64,000 nucleotides of DNA from Deltaproteobacteria bacterium (GTDB lineage: Bacteria; Myxococcota; JACPTQ01). The notes beneath the pieces were generated by a model. It did no database searches and was not told the origin of the DNA. It was given only the letters and a program-made list of their open reading frames with translations. Positions within the stretch are counted from its first letter, which is position 1; every line of letters begins with the position of its first letter. Below, piece by piece: positions 24,576-34,084 of this stretch. The position numbers and the translations under genes were made by a program. The stretch is from the NCBI GenBank assembly GCA_016192705.1, contig JACPTQ010000074.1, positions 1 through 64,000 of the forward strand. Reading direction: 5' to 3'.

Positions 24576-27305
24576 ATGATGCTTTTGACATTCGCTGGAG
24601 CAACCGGACATGGGACGAGGGCGCCCGCGAAAACGGCCCTTCCGAAGGGGCTCGACAAGAACGGCCGCCTCGTGGGCTCTGCGACGCCGGTCGCGTACGA
24701 CCTCGCGCTAACAATAGATCCGCGCGAGGCGCGCTTTTCCGGGCGGACGCGAATCAGCGTGAGGGTTGCGCGGGCGACGCGGGAAATCACGCTTCATGCG
24801 CGGGCCATGACGGTCACCGCGGCCTCGGCCAAGGTGGGCAAGAAGGTTGTGCCGGCGTCGACCACAGCGGCGTACGCACCCGGCGAGCTCGAGGAGCCGT
24901 CGCTCGTGACGCTCGCATTCGCCGAGCCGCTCCCGCGCGGCCTGGCGGTTCTCGAACTTGCGTACAACGCGCCGTTCGATACGAAGTTGTCGGGGCTGTA
25001 TCGCGTTAAGGACGGTGCCGAGTGGTACGCGTTCACGCAGTTCGAGGCCAACGACGCACGGCGAGCGTTTCCGTGCTTCGACGAACCGGCGTTCAAGGTG
25101 CCGTTCGCGATTTCGCTCACCGTGCCGAAGGGTCAGCTGGCGTTTGCGAACAACATCGAGAAAGCGCGGTCGGACAGCGCCGACGGGAAATGGACAACCG
25201 TGACGTTCACGAAATCGGAGCCACTTCCAACGTACCTCGTCGCGTTCGCGGTTGGACCGCTCGACGTGCGCGATGGCGAACAGGTCGGGAAAATCCCGGT
25301 TCGGCTCATCGCGACAAAGGGCAAGGCCGCGCTCGGCGCAATTGCGCTCGACGCAACGGTCGCTCTGCTTAAGGGCCTCATCGCCTATTTCGGTTCGCCG
25401 TATCCTTATAAGAAGCTGGATATCGTCGCGGTGCCGGAGTTTGCGGCGGGCGCGATGGAAAACTCGGGTCTCATCACGTTCCGCGAGGAGCTTGTCCTCC
25501 TTGATCCCAAGCAGACGGGCGAACAGGCGATGCGGCGCGCGGCGAGCGTCATTGCGCACGAACTCGCGCACCAATGGTTTGGGAACTGGGTCACGATGAA
25601 GTGGTGGAACGACCTTTGGCTGAACGAGGCGTTCGCGACGTGGATCACGAGCAAGATCGTCGACAGCTGGAAACCCGCGTATCGATTGGCGATGGAGGAC
25701 ATCGTCGATAAGGGGCACGCCATGGCGACCGATGCGCTCGCGGCGGCCCGGAAAATTCGGCAGCCGGTCTTAAATGGGTCGGACGCGGAGGAGGCGTTCG
25801 ACGCGATCACGTACGAGAAGGGCGCTGCGGTGCTCGGGATGGTTGAGAGTTGGGTGGGCGAAGCGGCTTTCCGAAACGGCGTGCGCGCGTATTTGAAAAA
25901 GCACGCGTGGGGGAACGCGACGGCGGAAGACCTGCTCGGCGCGCTGTCGAAAGCGGCGAAGAAGGACGTCGTCGCGGTCGCCGAAAGTTTCATCGACCAG
26001 TCGGGTGTTCCGCTTGTGAACATCGAACCCATTTGCGACAAGCGGGGCGTCAAGCTCAAGGTCAGGCAGGCTCGGTATCACGCGCTCGGCGCTGGCGAGC
26101 CGCGCGAGAAGCGGAGCGGCAGCAAGCGCTGGGCGGTGCCTGTTTGCGCGCGCTTGGAAGGGGCGGAAAGCTCCGCCGGACACACGGTCTGCGGAGTCGC
26201 GTCGCACGAAACATCGACGCTGGAGGTCAAGGGCGCGGCGTGTCCGGTGGCGGTCGTTCCGAACGTTGGCGAGAAAGGCTACTACCGATATTCGTTGCCA
26301 GCGGAGTGGATGCAAAAGCTCGTGGGCGCAAGGCTGTCTGCGGCCGAGCGGCTCGGTGTCGTCATGAACGCCGCCGCGCTGCTCAAATCGGGCGCGCTGA
26401 ACTCGGACGACTTTTTCAATCTGCTCCAGGGTTTCAGCGGTGACCAAGACCGCTTTGTCGTTGACGCGGTCGTGGGTGGGCTTCGGCTTGCCGACGTTGC
26501 GCTCGTCGACGACGCTTCGCGCGCCGGATACCGCGAGTTGGTACGACGAACGCTGGGACCGGTTCTCGCGCGCCTCGGCGTTCGCGCGCCGACAGCCCCC
26601 GAGGACGCCGACACGAAGCTCCTTCGGCGCACGGTATTTGCCGCGCTCGGTTCACTCGCGGAAAGTCGGGAGGTTCTCGATGAAGCCGAACGGGTCGCGG
26701 ACCTTTACTTAGCCGACCGAACATCGGTCGATCCGGACCTCGCGATTGCGGCGGCGAACCTTGCATCGCGGCGCGGTGGAGACGCGCGATTTGACGGCTG
26801 GGTGAAACTCATTGAAGGGTCGGAGAACCCGCAGCAGCGCCAAGTCGCGCTATACGGGCTAGGCGGCTTCTCCGAAAAGGGGCTCGCCGCGCGTGCGCTC
26901 GATTTTGCGCTCACCGACAGCGTCAAGAAGCAGGACACGTTTTATATCCCGTCGATCATGTTTAGCCATTACACGACGCGGGATTTGGCGTACCAGTGGC
27001 TCAAGGACAACTTTGAGAAACTAAAGAAGCGGATTCCCGAAAGCCACATCGGCCGCCTTTACGGTGGGTTCGGTGTCTTTGCGTCGCCGGATCGCCGCAA
27101 GGACGCGGAAAAGTTCTTTGGCGCCCCCGAACGAAAACTCGAAGGAGGCGAGCGTCGACTCGCCGAGGGCCTCGAGCTTCTCGATTTGTCGATCGCGCTC
27201 CACCGCCGCGAAGGCGAGCGCGCCCGTCGCTACCTTACGTCGCTCACACCGCAAGGCGCCCCGGTCAAGCGCGTCTCAGAAGCGGAAAAACGGTCCGCGA
27301 ACTGA
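24576..27305 (+). CDS. M1 family aminopeptidase
   Basis: This zinc aminopeptidase removes N-terminal residues from peptides. It has the exopeptidase motif GAMEN, the zinc motif HELAHQWFGNWVT and the third ligand Glu in LNEAFATW, followed by a large helical ERAP1-like C-terminal domain. The frame is open from 24510 (TTG), with in-frame ATG codons at 24519, 24576 and 24579. The one at 24576 follows GTGGGGAC at a good distance and fits a divergent consensus -35 at 24499, so it is preferred with low certainty. A hydrophobic start (MMLLTFAGATG) may be a short signal. Length about 909 residues. Confidence 0.93.
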   Translation: MMLLTFAGATGHGTRAPAKTALPKGLDKNGRLVGSATPVAYDLALTIDPREARFSGRTRISVRVARATREITLHARAMTVTAASAKVGKKVVPASTTAAYAPGELEEPSLVTLAFAEPLPRGLAVLELAYNAPFDTKLSGLYRVKDGAEWYAFTQFEANDARRAFPCFDEPAFKVPFAISLTVPKGQLAFANNIEKARSDSADGKWTTVTFTKSEPLPTYLVAFAVGPLDVRDGEQVGKIPVRLIATKGKAALGAIALDATVALLKGLIAYFGSPYPYKKLDIVAVPEFAAGAMENSGLITFREELVLLDPKQTGEQAMRRAASVIAHELAHQWFGNWVTMKWWNDLWLNEAFATWITSKIVDSWKPAYRLAMEDIVDKGHAMATDALAAARKIRQPVLNGSDAEEAFDAITYEKGAAVLGMVESWVGEAAFRNGVRAYLKKHAWGNATAEDLLGALSKAAKKDVVAVAESFIDQSGVPLVNIEPICDKRGVKLKVRQARYHALGAGEPREKRSGSKRWAVPVCARLEGAESSAGHTVCGVASHETSTLEVKGAACPVAVVPNVGEKGYYRYSLPAEWMQKLVGARLSAAERLGVVMNAAALLKSGALNSDDFFNLLQGFSGDQDRFVVDAVVGGLRLADVALVDDASRAGYRELVRRTLGPVLARLGVRAPTAPEDADTKLLRRTVFAALGSLAESREVLDEAERVADLYLADRTSVDPDLAIAAANLASRRGGDARFDGWVKLIEGSENPQQRQVALYGLGGFSEKGLAARALDFALTDSVKKQDTFYIPSIMFSHYTTRDLAYQWLKDNFEKLKKRIPESHIGRLYGGFGVFASPDRRKDAEKFFGAPERKLEGGERRLAEGLELLDLSIALHRREGERARRYLTSLTPQGAPVKRVSEAEKRSAN

Positions 27306-27308
27306 AGG

Positions 27309-27686
27309 TTATTTTTGCTGAATCGGCGGTGACGCCACACGAAGGTTGATCTCAGCTTCGACAAAACTCCCAAACGTAACGATCTCTTCTCTCGGTGCCG
27401 CTTGACCCTCGAGCCGGTCGTACGCGGACCACAACTGCCGAATCGACATTGTTTCTTCCCACTTGAGACTCGTCAAATCGAAAACGCGCAGAGCCGCACC
27501 CTGCGCGGTCGGCAAATCCGCGCGGTGACACGACCCGCATCGACTCTCGAGAATCCCACGCGCTTCGTCGCGATGGGGGTTGACGGCAGAAACTGCAACC
27601 CGCGTCGGGTCCGGTGGTCGCGCAGTGCAACTCCCGAAAAAGACAAAAAACGCGGCGCCTGCGACGATGCCCGCAGCAGAACGCAT
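27309..27686 (-). CDS. Monohaem c-type cytochrome-like lipoprotein
   Basis: The 125-residue product has a signal with a lipobox (FFGSCTARP) and one CxxCH haem site (ESRCGSCHRADLP) near residue 50. A distal Met ligand could be the one in EETMSIRQL. It starts two bases after the M23 peptidase stop, so the two are co-transcribed, and it ends next to the convergent aminopeptidase gene. The role in electron transfer is not evident. Confidence 0.75.
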   Translation of the reverse strand: MRSAAGIVAGAAFFVFFGSCTARPPDPTRVAVSAVNPHRDEARGILESRCGSCHRADLPTAQGAALRVFDLTSLKWEETMSIRQLWSAYDRLEGQAAPREEIVTFGSFVEAEINLRVASPPIQQK

Positions 27687-27688
27687 CG

Positions 27689-29710
27689 CTAAAAATCGAT
27701 GTCGTTGGCCTTAAGCCACTTCTTGAACTCGTCGACTCCGTGGCGCAGTCGATAACGCTTACCGTTTCGGTATTCGTGGTGCTCGAGGTGGATGTGCGGA
27801 CCCGCGCTTCGGCCTGAGCTGCCGACAAATCCGATCAACTGGCCTCTGCGCACGCGCTCACCAATCTCAACGGGAGGATCGTCGAGCTGGTGCGCGTAAT
27901 AAAGGAGCTTGTAATTGTCGGCGTTCCCTTCATTCGTTCGAACGACAACGTAATTCCCGAACCCACCGTTATAAGCCTTCTTGACGACAACACCATCGTA
28001 CAGCGACTGGATCGGCGTCCCAAGATGATCCAAGTAGTCGACGCCATGATGAGTCCCCGTGAGTCCGCGGCTCTGATACCCATCCGGCGAAACCTTCAAA
28101 TTCCCACGAAAATCTCGCCCATACTCGGGTGGACGCCCAATCTCCGACTTCATCTTCTCCATGACGAGCGGCTGCACGAGCTCGCGAAACACGCGCCAAT
28201 ACTCCTCGAGCACCGCCGCATTGCCCTTCGACCGCCATCGCCAAAGCTTCCGCCCAAAATTGGGCATCTCGCCGTGCGGCGGCCACAGCTGAATCTCTTC
28301 AAGCGACGACTGCGGGAACTTGAGCCGCAAAACCGCGGTGGTGATGTCGTGCGCGTTAAAGACTCCGTTTCGCACGAGCTCATCCACAACCTCAAACTCG
28401 CGCGTTGGGTTCGACCCCTCCCCTTCGGGATCGTCTTTCGATGGCCGCCAATCGAGCTTCGGCGCGCTCTTCGACGCGTCCTCGCCAATGGGCGCCGCAC
28501 CCGCAAACGAAGACACCGCGCCCACCGCTCCGATTTGCGCAACACTCGGTGTATCGGAGAGACTCCCCTTGACTGTTTCCCGAAAGAAAAGCCCGCCGCG
28601 CTGCCAATAATAAATGTCGATCTTCGGGTCAGGCCGCGACGGAACACCACCTTCATACGCCACGCGAACTTCCGCTATCTCGTCGTGATCGATGTCTTTG
28701 AAGTCGATCCCACGAATCGCGTTCCGATGGTTCTCTGGCAATACGGTGTAACAACCAAAAACCTGCTCGCCCGCAAGTCGACCCCCGACATACCGCGCCG
28801 TCCGAGCCTTTCCATCGAGCGTCACGATCGATTGGACGACCTTGCCTCCTTCGCCCTCGCTCGCAATGAGAAGTTCTTTCATCCCCTCAAATCGAACATC
28901 AGCCGCCTGCAGGTACAGCGTCGCGCCCGCGCCCTCGCAAATTCGTCCGCGATACACGAGGCGCATATCGCCTTTCTTCTCGGCGATAACCGCGACCCCG
29001 CGCGTTTCCAGGCTGTCTCGAAAAACCGGACCAACGAGAATCGTCTCGGGCGACGCATCGTCGACAACATCAACGCGATGAACTTCCATCATGCGGCCAG
29101 CTTTAAGCCGCAACAGTTCCGCGAGTTTCCAGTCGAGCGGAACAAGCTCGGCCTTCTTTCGCACGCGCGGCGCGACCTTCGCCACACGATGGGCCGTCGG
29201 GGTGGTGCGCAGAGTCGGCTTCGTAACCGATGACGAAACCGCCGTCGTCAAAGGAGGAAACTCCTCGCGCGTCGAAAACCCCAAAAGCCGCTCTCGAAAC
29301 GCAACTTCCCGGACGCCAAAAACCCACCTGTGTCGCCCCTTGGCCTTCGAATTCTCTTTACCAAGGCGCTCGCGCAGCGCCGGGAGTACACCCTTCACGC
29401 CACGTTTGTCGGCGAATCGAATCGTGACATCGATGAGGCGCGCATCGCGAAACGTGTATAACGCGACCGCGCTGTGCCCCCCGACTTTAATCTCCTCCGA
29501 GAACGCGCGATAGGTTTTCGAAGCAGAAGCGGCGATGTGCGCGCTGTCCTCGCGAAGCCCGCGTGCACGCATTCTCACCTTTTCGACCGGTGCGCCCCAT
29601 TCGATTCGAAAGAGGTCGTCGAAAGCGACGTTGCGTGCGGCGGCGCTCGCGGCACCTTCCCCGAGAAGGCCACCACACACGATCGCGACGACGCTGAATA
29701 ACCGGCTCAA
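27689..29710 (-). CDS. Secreted M23 (LytM) peptidase with large N-terminal region
   Basis: The 673-residue protein has a signal peptide and an N-terminal region with FRIEWGAPVEKVR and a DVTIRFADKRG strand, like other exported proteins of this genome. A long middle beta domain follows, and then a C-terminal LytM domain with GTHHGVDYLD (zinc His and Asp) and HIHLEHHEY (HxH). It should cut peptidoglycan cross-links, or act as a divisome activator if inactive. The start is TTG 29710 with GGGGAG about 8 bases upstream. Confidence 0.88.
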   Translation of the reverse strand: MSRLFSVVAIVCGGLLGEGAASAAARNVAFDDLFRIEWGAPVEKVRMRARGLREDSAHIAASASKTYRAFSEEIKVGGHSAVALYTFRDARLIDVTIRFADKRGVKGVLPALRERLGKENSKAKGRHRWVFGVREVAFRERLLGFSTREEFPPLTTAVSSSVTKPTLRTTPTAHRVAKVAPRVRKKAELVPLDWKLAELLRLKAGRMMEVHRVDVVDDASPETILVGPVFRDSLETRGVAVIAEKKGDMRLVYRGRICEGAGATLYLQAADVRFEGMKELLIASEGEGGKVVQSIVTLDGKARTARYVGGRLAGEQVFGCYTVLPENHRNAIRGIDFKDIDHDEIAEVRVAYEGGVPSRPDPKIDIYYWQRGGLFFRETVKGSLSDTPSVAQIGAVGAVSSFAGAAPIGEDASKSAPKLDWRPSKDDPEGEGSNPTREFEVVDELVRNGVFNAHDITTAVLRLKFPQSSLEEIQLWPPHGEMPNFGRKLWRWRSKGNAAVLEEYWRVFRELVQPLVMEKMKSEIGRPPEYGRDFRGNLKVSPDGYQSRGLTGTHHGVDYLDHLGTPIQSLYDGVVVKKAYNGGFGNYVVVRTNEGNADNYKLLYYAHQLDDPPVEIGERVRRGQLIGFVGSSGRSAGPHIHLEHHEYRNGKRYRLRHGVDEFKKWLKANDIDF

Positions 29711-29811
29711 AAAAGATCTCCCCTCAAGTTATTTACTGAAGCAACCCTTTTTTACCAGGATTTATTCCGACTGTCTAGAAAATAGGCCGGCGGGAATGTT
29801 GGAACAGCGGT

Positions 29812-29829
29812 CTCTTTCGTTAGAAAGAG
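29812..29829 (-). terminator. Possible terminator hairpin
   Basis: A perfect 7-bp stem (CTCTTTC/GAAAGAG) with a 4-base loop spans the stop codon of the P13-like gene. No T-run follows, so it may be a factor-dependent end or an RNA-stabilising hairpin. Confidence 0.35.
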
Positions 29830-30473
29830 CCCACAAGGCCGAGGCCAAAACCGAGCGTCCGCGGCGGTGCAAGGTCACCTCGCGATGGGCCGAGTACAAG
29901 TGGCGGAATAACCACAGGTGTGAATCGAACCGACGGCGGCGCGAGACGCATCGACTGGATAAAGTGCCCTTTCAACATCGTCCACCGCGGCGAATCGTAC
30001 ACCCAGGGCCGAACCCACGACATAATCCCGCCCGTCAGGTAGATCGACATCCCCACATAGAACGGCGTCTTGATTTCGTTGATGTCAAAGTAGTTGACCA
30101 TCCCCCAAATCAAAAGCGCCATTCCACCGAGCACAAACCCACCGATCACGATGCCCCAAACCGTGTCGCCCTGAATAATCGACCCAAGCCCAGGGAAAAC
30201 GAACACGTTAAGCGCGAAGTAACCCATGCGATGCCAGAACGGCTGGTCCATCGCTTTGAGAAGCGCCTGCTTCTGCAGTCCACTCAACCGCGCAAGTCGC
30301 TTTTCGGTCTTAAGGTAGTCATCGAACGAATCGACTGGCGCAAGCTTCAGCGCAAAGACGAGATCCTGATACTCGGCGTGAGTAAGACCCGTTGCCGCGC
30401 GGACATTTGTTCCGGCGACGGCGAAAACCGCAAACATCGCGAAGACCGTTGAGATTCTCTTGATGAATCGCAT
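29820..30473 (-). CDS. Membrane protein resembling P13-family porins
   Basis: Starting at the ATG at 30473 (GGGGGT 7 bases upstream), the product is 217 residues with a signal peptide and three or four hydrophobic segments. The stretch NVFVFPGLGSIIQGD followed by GIVIGGFVLGG resembles the core of the spirochaete P13 membrane protein family. This is a resemblance from memory and needs a profile search. It follows the OPT transporter gene by five bases and is probably co-transcribed. Confidence 0.5.
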   Translation of the reverse strand: MRFIKRISTVFAMFAVFAVAGTNVRAATGLTHAEYQDLVFALKLAPVDSFDDYLKTEKRLARLSGLQKQALLKAMDQPFWHRMGYFALNVFVFPGLGSIIQGDTVWGIVIGGFVLGGMALLIWGMVNYFDINEIKTPFYVGMSIYLTGGIMSWVRPWVYDSPRWTMLKGHFIQSMRLAPPSVRFTPVVIPPLVLGPSRGDLAPPRTLGFGLGLVGSF

Positions 30474-30478
30474 TTCGC

Positions 30479-32920
30479 TTACCCCCGCGCTTTCAAGAAC
30501 CACCCGCGCCCAACCGCATAAAGCGCAAACACCATAAACGCAAACGGAATGAGCGGTGTGATGTTGCTGTCCGCAATCGTCGGGCCAACGGCGCCCGAAA
30601 AGTCGAGCGCCTTCTCAACGCCGGGGCTTAGCGCGACGAGCGCGAGCAATATCCCCGCGATGCTGCCGCCCGCGATGTAGCCGGACGACATAAGCACAGC
30701 CGGGCTCGATTCGGCCTCCGCGGCGGTCTCTCCCTTTCGCCCACGGTCGACAAACCACCGAACGAGGCCACCAATGAAGATGGGCATCGATGCGGAGAGC
30801 GGCAAGTAGACGCCCACCGCGAAGGCGAGCGACGAAACACGGCAAAGCTCGAGAACAATGGCAATGAAAACGCCGAGCAGCACCAACGCCCACGGGAGTT
30901 TCTGCGTGAGGATGCCGTCGATGATGAGCGACATGAGGCGCGCTTTCGGCGCGTTGTACTTGACGACGTTTGAGCCGTCGTCTCGCTCGGGAACGACGCC
31001 GTTAATTCCGGGGTCGGCGAGGTAGGCGATGTTGCCATCACCATCGACGAGGTATTTTCCGGGCGCCGTGCCGTTCGTCGGCTCGGTCAAGCGAAGCACG
31101 AAATATTCGTTCGCGTCCGCCTTCGCGTCGGGGCCTGTGAGGCGCTGTTTTTCCGCGCTCGCCGGCATCTTGAACGCCGCCGCCGAAACGCCCGGCGTCA
31201 CGGCGTACTGAATCTTGCCCGCATCGTCGACGAGGTATCTGCCCGCAGGGATTCCGTCTTTCTTCTCTTCGACCTTATAAACAAAGTACTCGGCGGAATC
31301 TGTTTTTGCGGCGACCCCGAACAACTTCTGGCGCTCCTTGAGCGTCGACGTGTCGATCTTCGCGTCGTAGCTGCGTTTGACGAACGGTCGCGCATAAACC
31401 GTCGACGCGTCATTCAAAAGGAGAAGAATGCCGCCGATGACAAGGGCCGATGTCAGCGCCCCAATGAGAATACTCGTTTGTTGAAAGCGCGGCGTTGCAC
31501 CAACAAGGAACCCCGTCTTGAGGTCCTGCGCCGTCGTGCCGCCATTCGATGCGGCGACACAGACAACCGCGGCGATCGAAAGCGCCGTGACGCGGTATTC
31601 GGGCCCTGTCCAGCCGAGCGCCAGAAAGATGAGGCACGTCAAAAGCAGCGTCGCGACGGTCATTCCCGAGATGGGATTCGACGATGATCCGATTTCGCCC
31701 GTCAGCCGCGACGAGACCATGACAAACAGAAAGCCGAACGCGAGGATGAGCATCGCGCCCAGCACGTTGAGCCTCAGCATGGGGGCTGCGGTGATCGCGA
31801 CCACCAGGAGGGCACACCCGCCCGCAACGAACTGCCACGGCAAATCGCGCGACGTGCGAAAAACCACCGCCGGCGCCGAGGCGACCATTTCGCCTTTGAT
31901 GGCCTTAACCGACGTGCGGATGAGGCCCATTCCCGACAAGCCGCGGTAGATCGCCTTGGCGATCGTCGGAAACTCGCGAATGAGGCTAATGATGCCGCCC
32001 GCTGCCACGGCGCCCGCGCCGATGTAAAGGACGTACGCGCCCCAAATGCTGTTTTTGCCGTGCGTCGCCATCTCTTTAATGGGGATCGTGCCGGGGAAAA
32101 GCGGCTCCGTGAGCCCGTCGCCAAACAGCTTGATCGCCGGAATGAGGACCAGCGACGCGAGAACACCGCCCGCGACCATGATGCTCGCGATGCGCGGTCC
32201 GATGATGTACCCGACGCCGACGAGTTCCGGCGCGACTTCGCACGACACCGTCCCACCTCTAAAGAACCCGAGCGCGTAGTCGACCGTGTCTTTCCAAACG
32301 CGCGTCCCCGACATCAAAAACTTGTAAGCGACCGCGATGCCGAACCCGGTGAAAACGGTTTTTGCCTCGGTGCCACCCTTCTCGCCCGCGATGAGAACTT
32401 CTGCGCAGGCCGTCCCCTCTGGGAACGCGAGCTTGCCGTGGTTTTTGACGACGAGCCCGCGACGAAGCGGAATCATCATGAGGATGCCGAGGAGACCGCC
32501 GAGCGACGCGACCACCATGACGCGCGCGAGTTCGAGGTCGTACCCAAGAATCATGATGGCTGGCATCGTCACGGCGACGCCGAACGCGATCGACTCGCCG
32601 GCTGAGCCCGTCGTCTGGACGATGTTGTTTTCGAGGATGGTCGCGGGGCGCACGTTAAACGCTTTCGCGAGCCACCGGAAAATCGTGATCGAGAGCACGG
32701 CGACGGGAATCGACGCAGAGACGGTCATGCCGACCTTGAGTGCGAGGTAGAGCGATGAAGCGCCGAACACGATGCCGAGAACGACACCGACGATGAGCGG
32801 CCCGGGCGCCAGCTCGGGGAGGATTCGTGACGGCGCGACGTAGGGGTGATGGCCGACGGCGGCGAACTCTGGGTCGACGGCCGGGTCGCCTTTAATAATC
32901 TGGTCAGCGGTTGATGACAT
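30479..32920 (-). CDS. OPT family oligopeptide transporter with internal soluble insert
   Basis: OPT proteins import small peptides or metal chelates. The 813-residue product has the family N terminus (GPLIVGVVLGIVFGASSLYLALKVG region) and about 14 membrane segments with NNIVQTTGSAGESIAFGV. Between membrane halves, at about residues 515-655, is a hydrophilic insert made of two related units: YFVYKVEEKKDGIPAGRYLV and YFVLRLTEPTNGTAPGKYLV, each followed by a short IQYAVTPGV/IAYLADPGI strand. It starts 30 bases after carA with AAGGAG before the ATG, so the pyrimidine operon may continue into it. Confidence 0.9.
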   Translation of the reverse strand: MSSTADQIIKGDPAVDPEFAAVGHHPYVAPSRILPELAPGPLIVGVVLGIVFGASSLYLALKVGMTVSASIPVAVLSITIFRWLAKAFNVRPATILENNIVQTTGSAGESIAFGVAVTMPAIMILGYDLELARVMVVASLGGLLGILMMIPLRRGLVVKNHGKLAFPEGTACAEVLIAGEKGGTEAKTVFTGFGIAVAYKFLMSGTRVWKDTVDYALGFFRGGTVSCEVAPELVGVGYIIGPRIASIMVAGGVLASLVLIPAIKLFGDGLTEPLFPGTIPIKEMATHGKNSIWGAYVLYIGAGAVAAGGIISLIREFPTIAKAIYRGLSGMGLIRTSVKAIKGEMVASAPAVVFRTSRDLPWQFVAGGCALLVVAITAAPMLRLNVLGAMLILAFGFLFVMVSSRLTGEIGSSSNPISGMTVATLLLTCLIFLALGWTGPEYRVTALSIAAVVCVAASNGGTTAQDLKTGFLVGATPRFQQTSILIGALTSALVIGGILLLLNDASTVYARPFVKRSYDAKIDTSTLKERQKLFGVAAKTDSAEYFVYKVEEKKDGIPAGRYLVDDAGKIQYAVTPGVSAAAFKMPASAEKQRLTGPDAKADANEYFVLRLTEPTNGTAPGKYLVDGDGNIAYLADPGINGVVPERDDGSNVVKYNAPKARLMSLIIDGILTQKLPWALVLLGVFIAIVLELCRVSSLAFAVGVYLPLSASMPIFIGGLVRWFVDRGRKGETAAEAESSPAVLMSSGYIAGGSIAGILLALVALSPGVEKALDFSGAVGPTIADSNITPLIPFAFMVFALYAVGRGWFLKARG

Positions 32921-32950
32921 CTGTTTCTCCTTGAATGGCGTTTCGGGGCG

Positions 32951-34084
32951 TCAGCGCCGCATCAATGCGACGAACCTTTCGAAGTAGACGTGAGCGTCGT
33001 GGGGTCCCGGTGACGCCTCCGGGTGGTATTGAACCGCGAAGGCCGGGCGATCGTTCTGCGCAAGGCCCTCGCAGCATCTGTCGTTGAGGGAGACGTGTGT
33101 GACGCGCGCGCGGCCCGTGATCGAGTCGGGGTCGACGGCAAAGCCGTGGTTCTGCGAGGTGATTTCGACCACGTTTGTTTCGAGGTTCAAGACGGGGTGG
33201 TTTGCGCCGCGGTGCCCAAACTTGAGCTTGAACGTGCGACCGCCGAGCGCGAGCGCCATGATTTGGTGGCCGAGGCAGATGCCAAACGTCGGCACGCCCG
33301 ATTCGAGAATTGCGCGCGTCGCGTCGATGGCGTGGGTGAGCGCCGCTGGGTCACCGGGCCCATTCGACAAGAAGACGCCGTCCGGCTTCAACTGCAGCAC
33401 GTCGCGCGCGGTGGCTTCGGCGCGCACAACCGTCACGTCGCACCCGACCCGTTCGAGCCGCCGCAAGATGTTCCACTTCGCACCAAAGTCGAACGCCACA
33501 ACGCGATGCCGACGCGCGGCGTGTTCGGTCATCGTGCCGTCCGCTGCCGCGTTCGACGATTTCCATAGGGCCGCGGCGCCCGTCACCTCGCGCACCAAGT
33601 CGCGCCCCACGAGGCCCGGCGACGCCTTCGCGCGCGCCACGGCTTCGCGCGGATCGGCGTCAGGCCCCGAGAGGATGCACCCCTCAATGGCGCCCTCGTC
33701 CCGAAGGCGGCGCACGAGGACACGCGTGTCGATTCCATCGATGGCAACGACGCCATGCCGCTCGAGAAACGACGCAAGCGACTCGCGCGCGCGCCAGTTC
33801 GACGGTTCGCGACAAAAATCGCGCGCGACAAACCCCGCGAGGTGCGGGCGCGTCGACTCCATGTCGTCGGGGTTCGCGCCCGTGTTGCCGATGTGAGACG
33901 CCGTCATCACAACGATTTGCGCGCGATACGACGGGTCGGTGAGCACCTCCTGATACCCCGTCATCGCGGTGTTGAAGCAAACCTCGCCGACCGTCGCGCC
34001 GCACGCCCCAAACGCGCGTCCCTCAAAGACCGTTCCGTCGGCAAGCGCCAGGAAGGCTTGTTTCGGCGCCGCATCACGCCTCAT
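32951..34084 (-). CDS. carA: Carbamoyl-phosphate synthase small (glutaminase) subunit
   Basis: CarA hydrolyses glutamine to supply ammonia for carbamoyl phosphate. The 377-residue protein has the CarA N domain (ALADGTVFEGRAFG) and a class I glutamine amidotransferase domain with the catalytic Cys in FGICLGHQIMALALGG and His-x-Glu in YHPEASPGPHD. The ATG at 34084 lies inside the end of pyrC (11-base overlap). The large subunit gene carB is not in the window. Confidence 0.95.
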   Translation of the reverse strand: MRRDAAPKQAFLALADGTVFEGRAFGACGATVGEVCFNTAMTGYQEVLTDPSYRAQIVVMTASHIGNTGANPDDMESTRPHLAGFVARDFCREPSNWRARESLASFLERHGVVAIDGIDTRVLVRRLRDEGAIEGCILSGPDADPREAVARAKASPGLVGRDLVREVTGAAALWKSSNAAADGTMTEHAARRHRVVAFDFGAKWNILRRLERVGCDVTVVRAEATARDVLQLKPDGVFLSNGPGDPAALTHAIDATRAILESGVPTFGICLGHQIMALALGGRTFKLKFGHRGANHPVLNLETNVVEITSQNHGFAVDPDSITGRARVTHVSLNDRCCEGLAQNDRPAFAVQYHPEASPGPHDAHVYFERFVALMRR

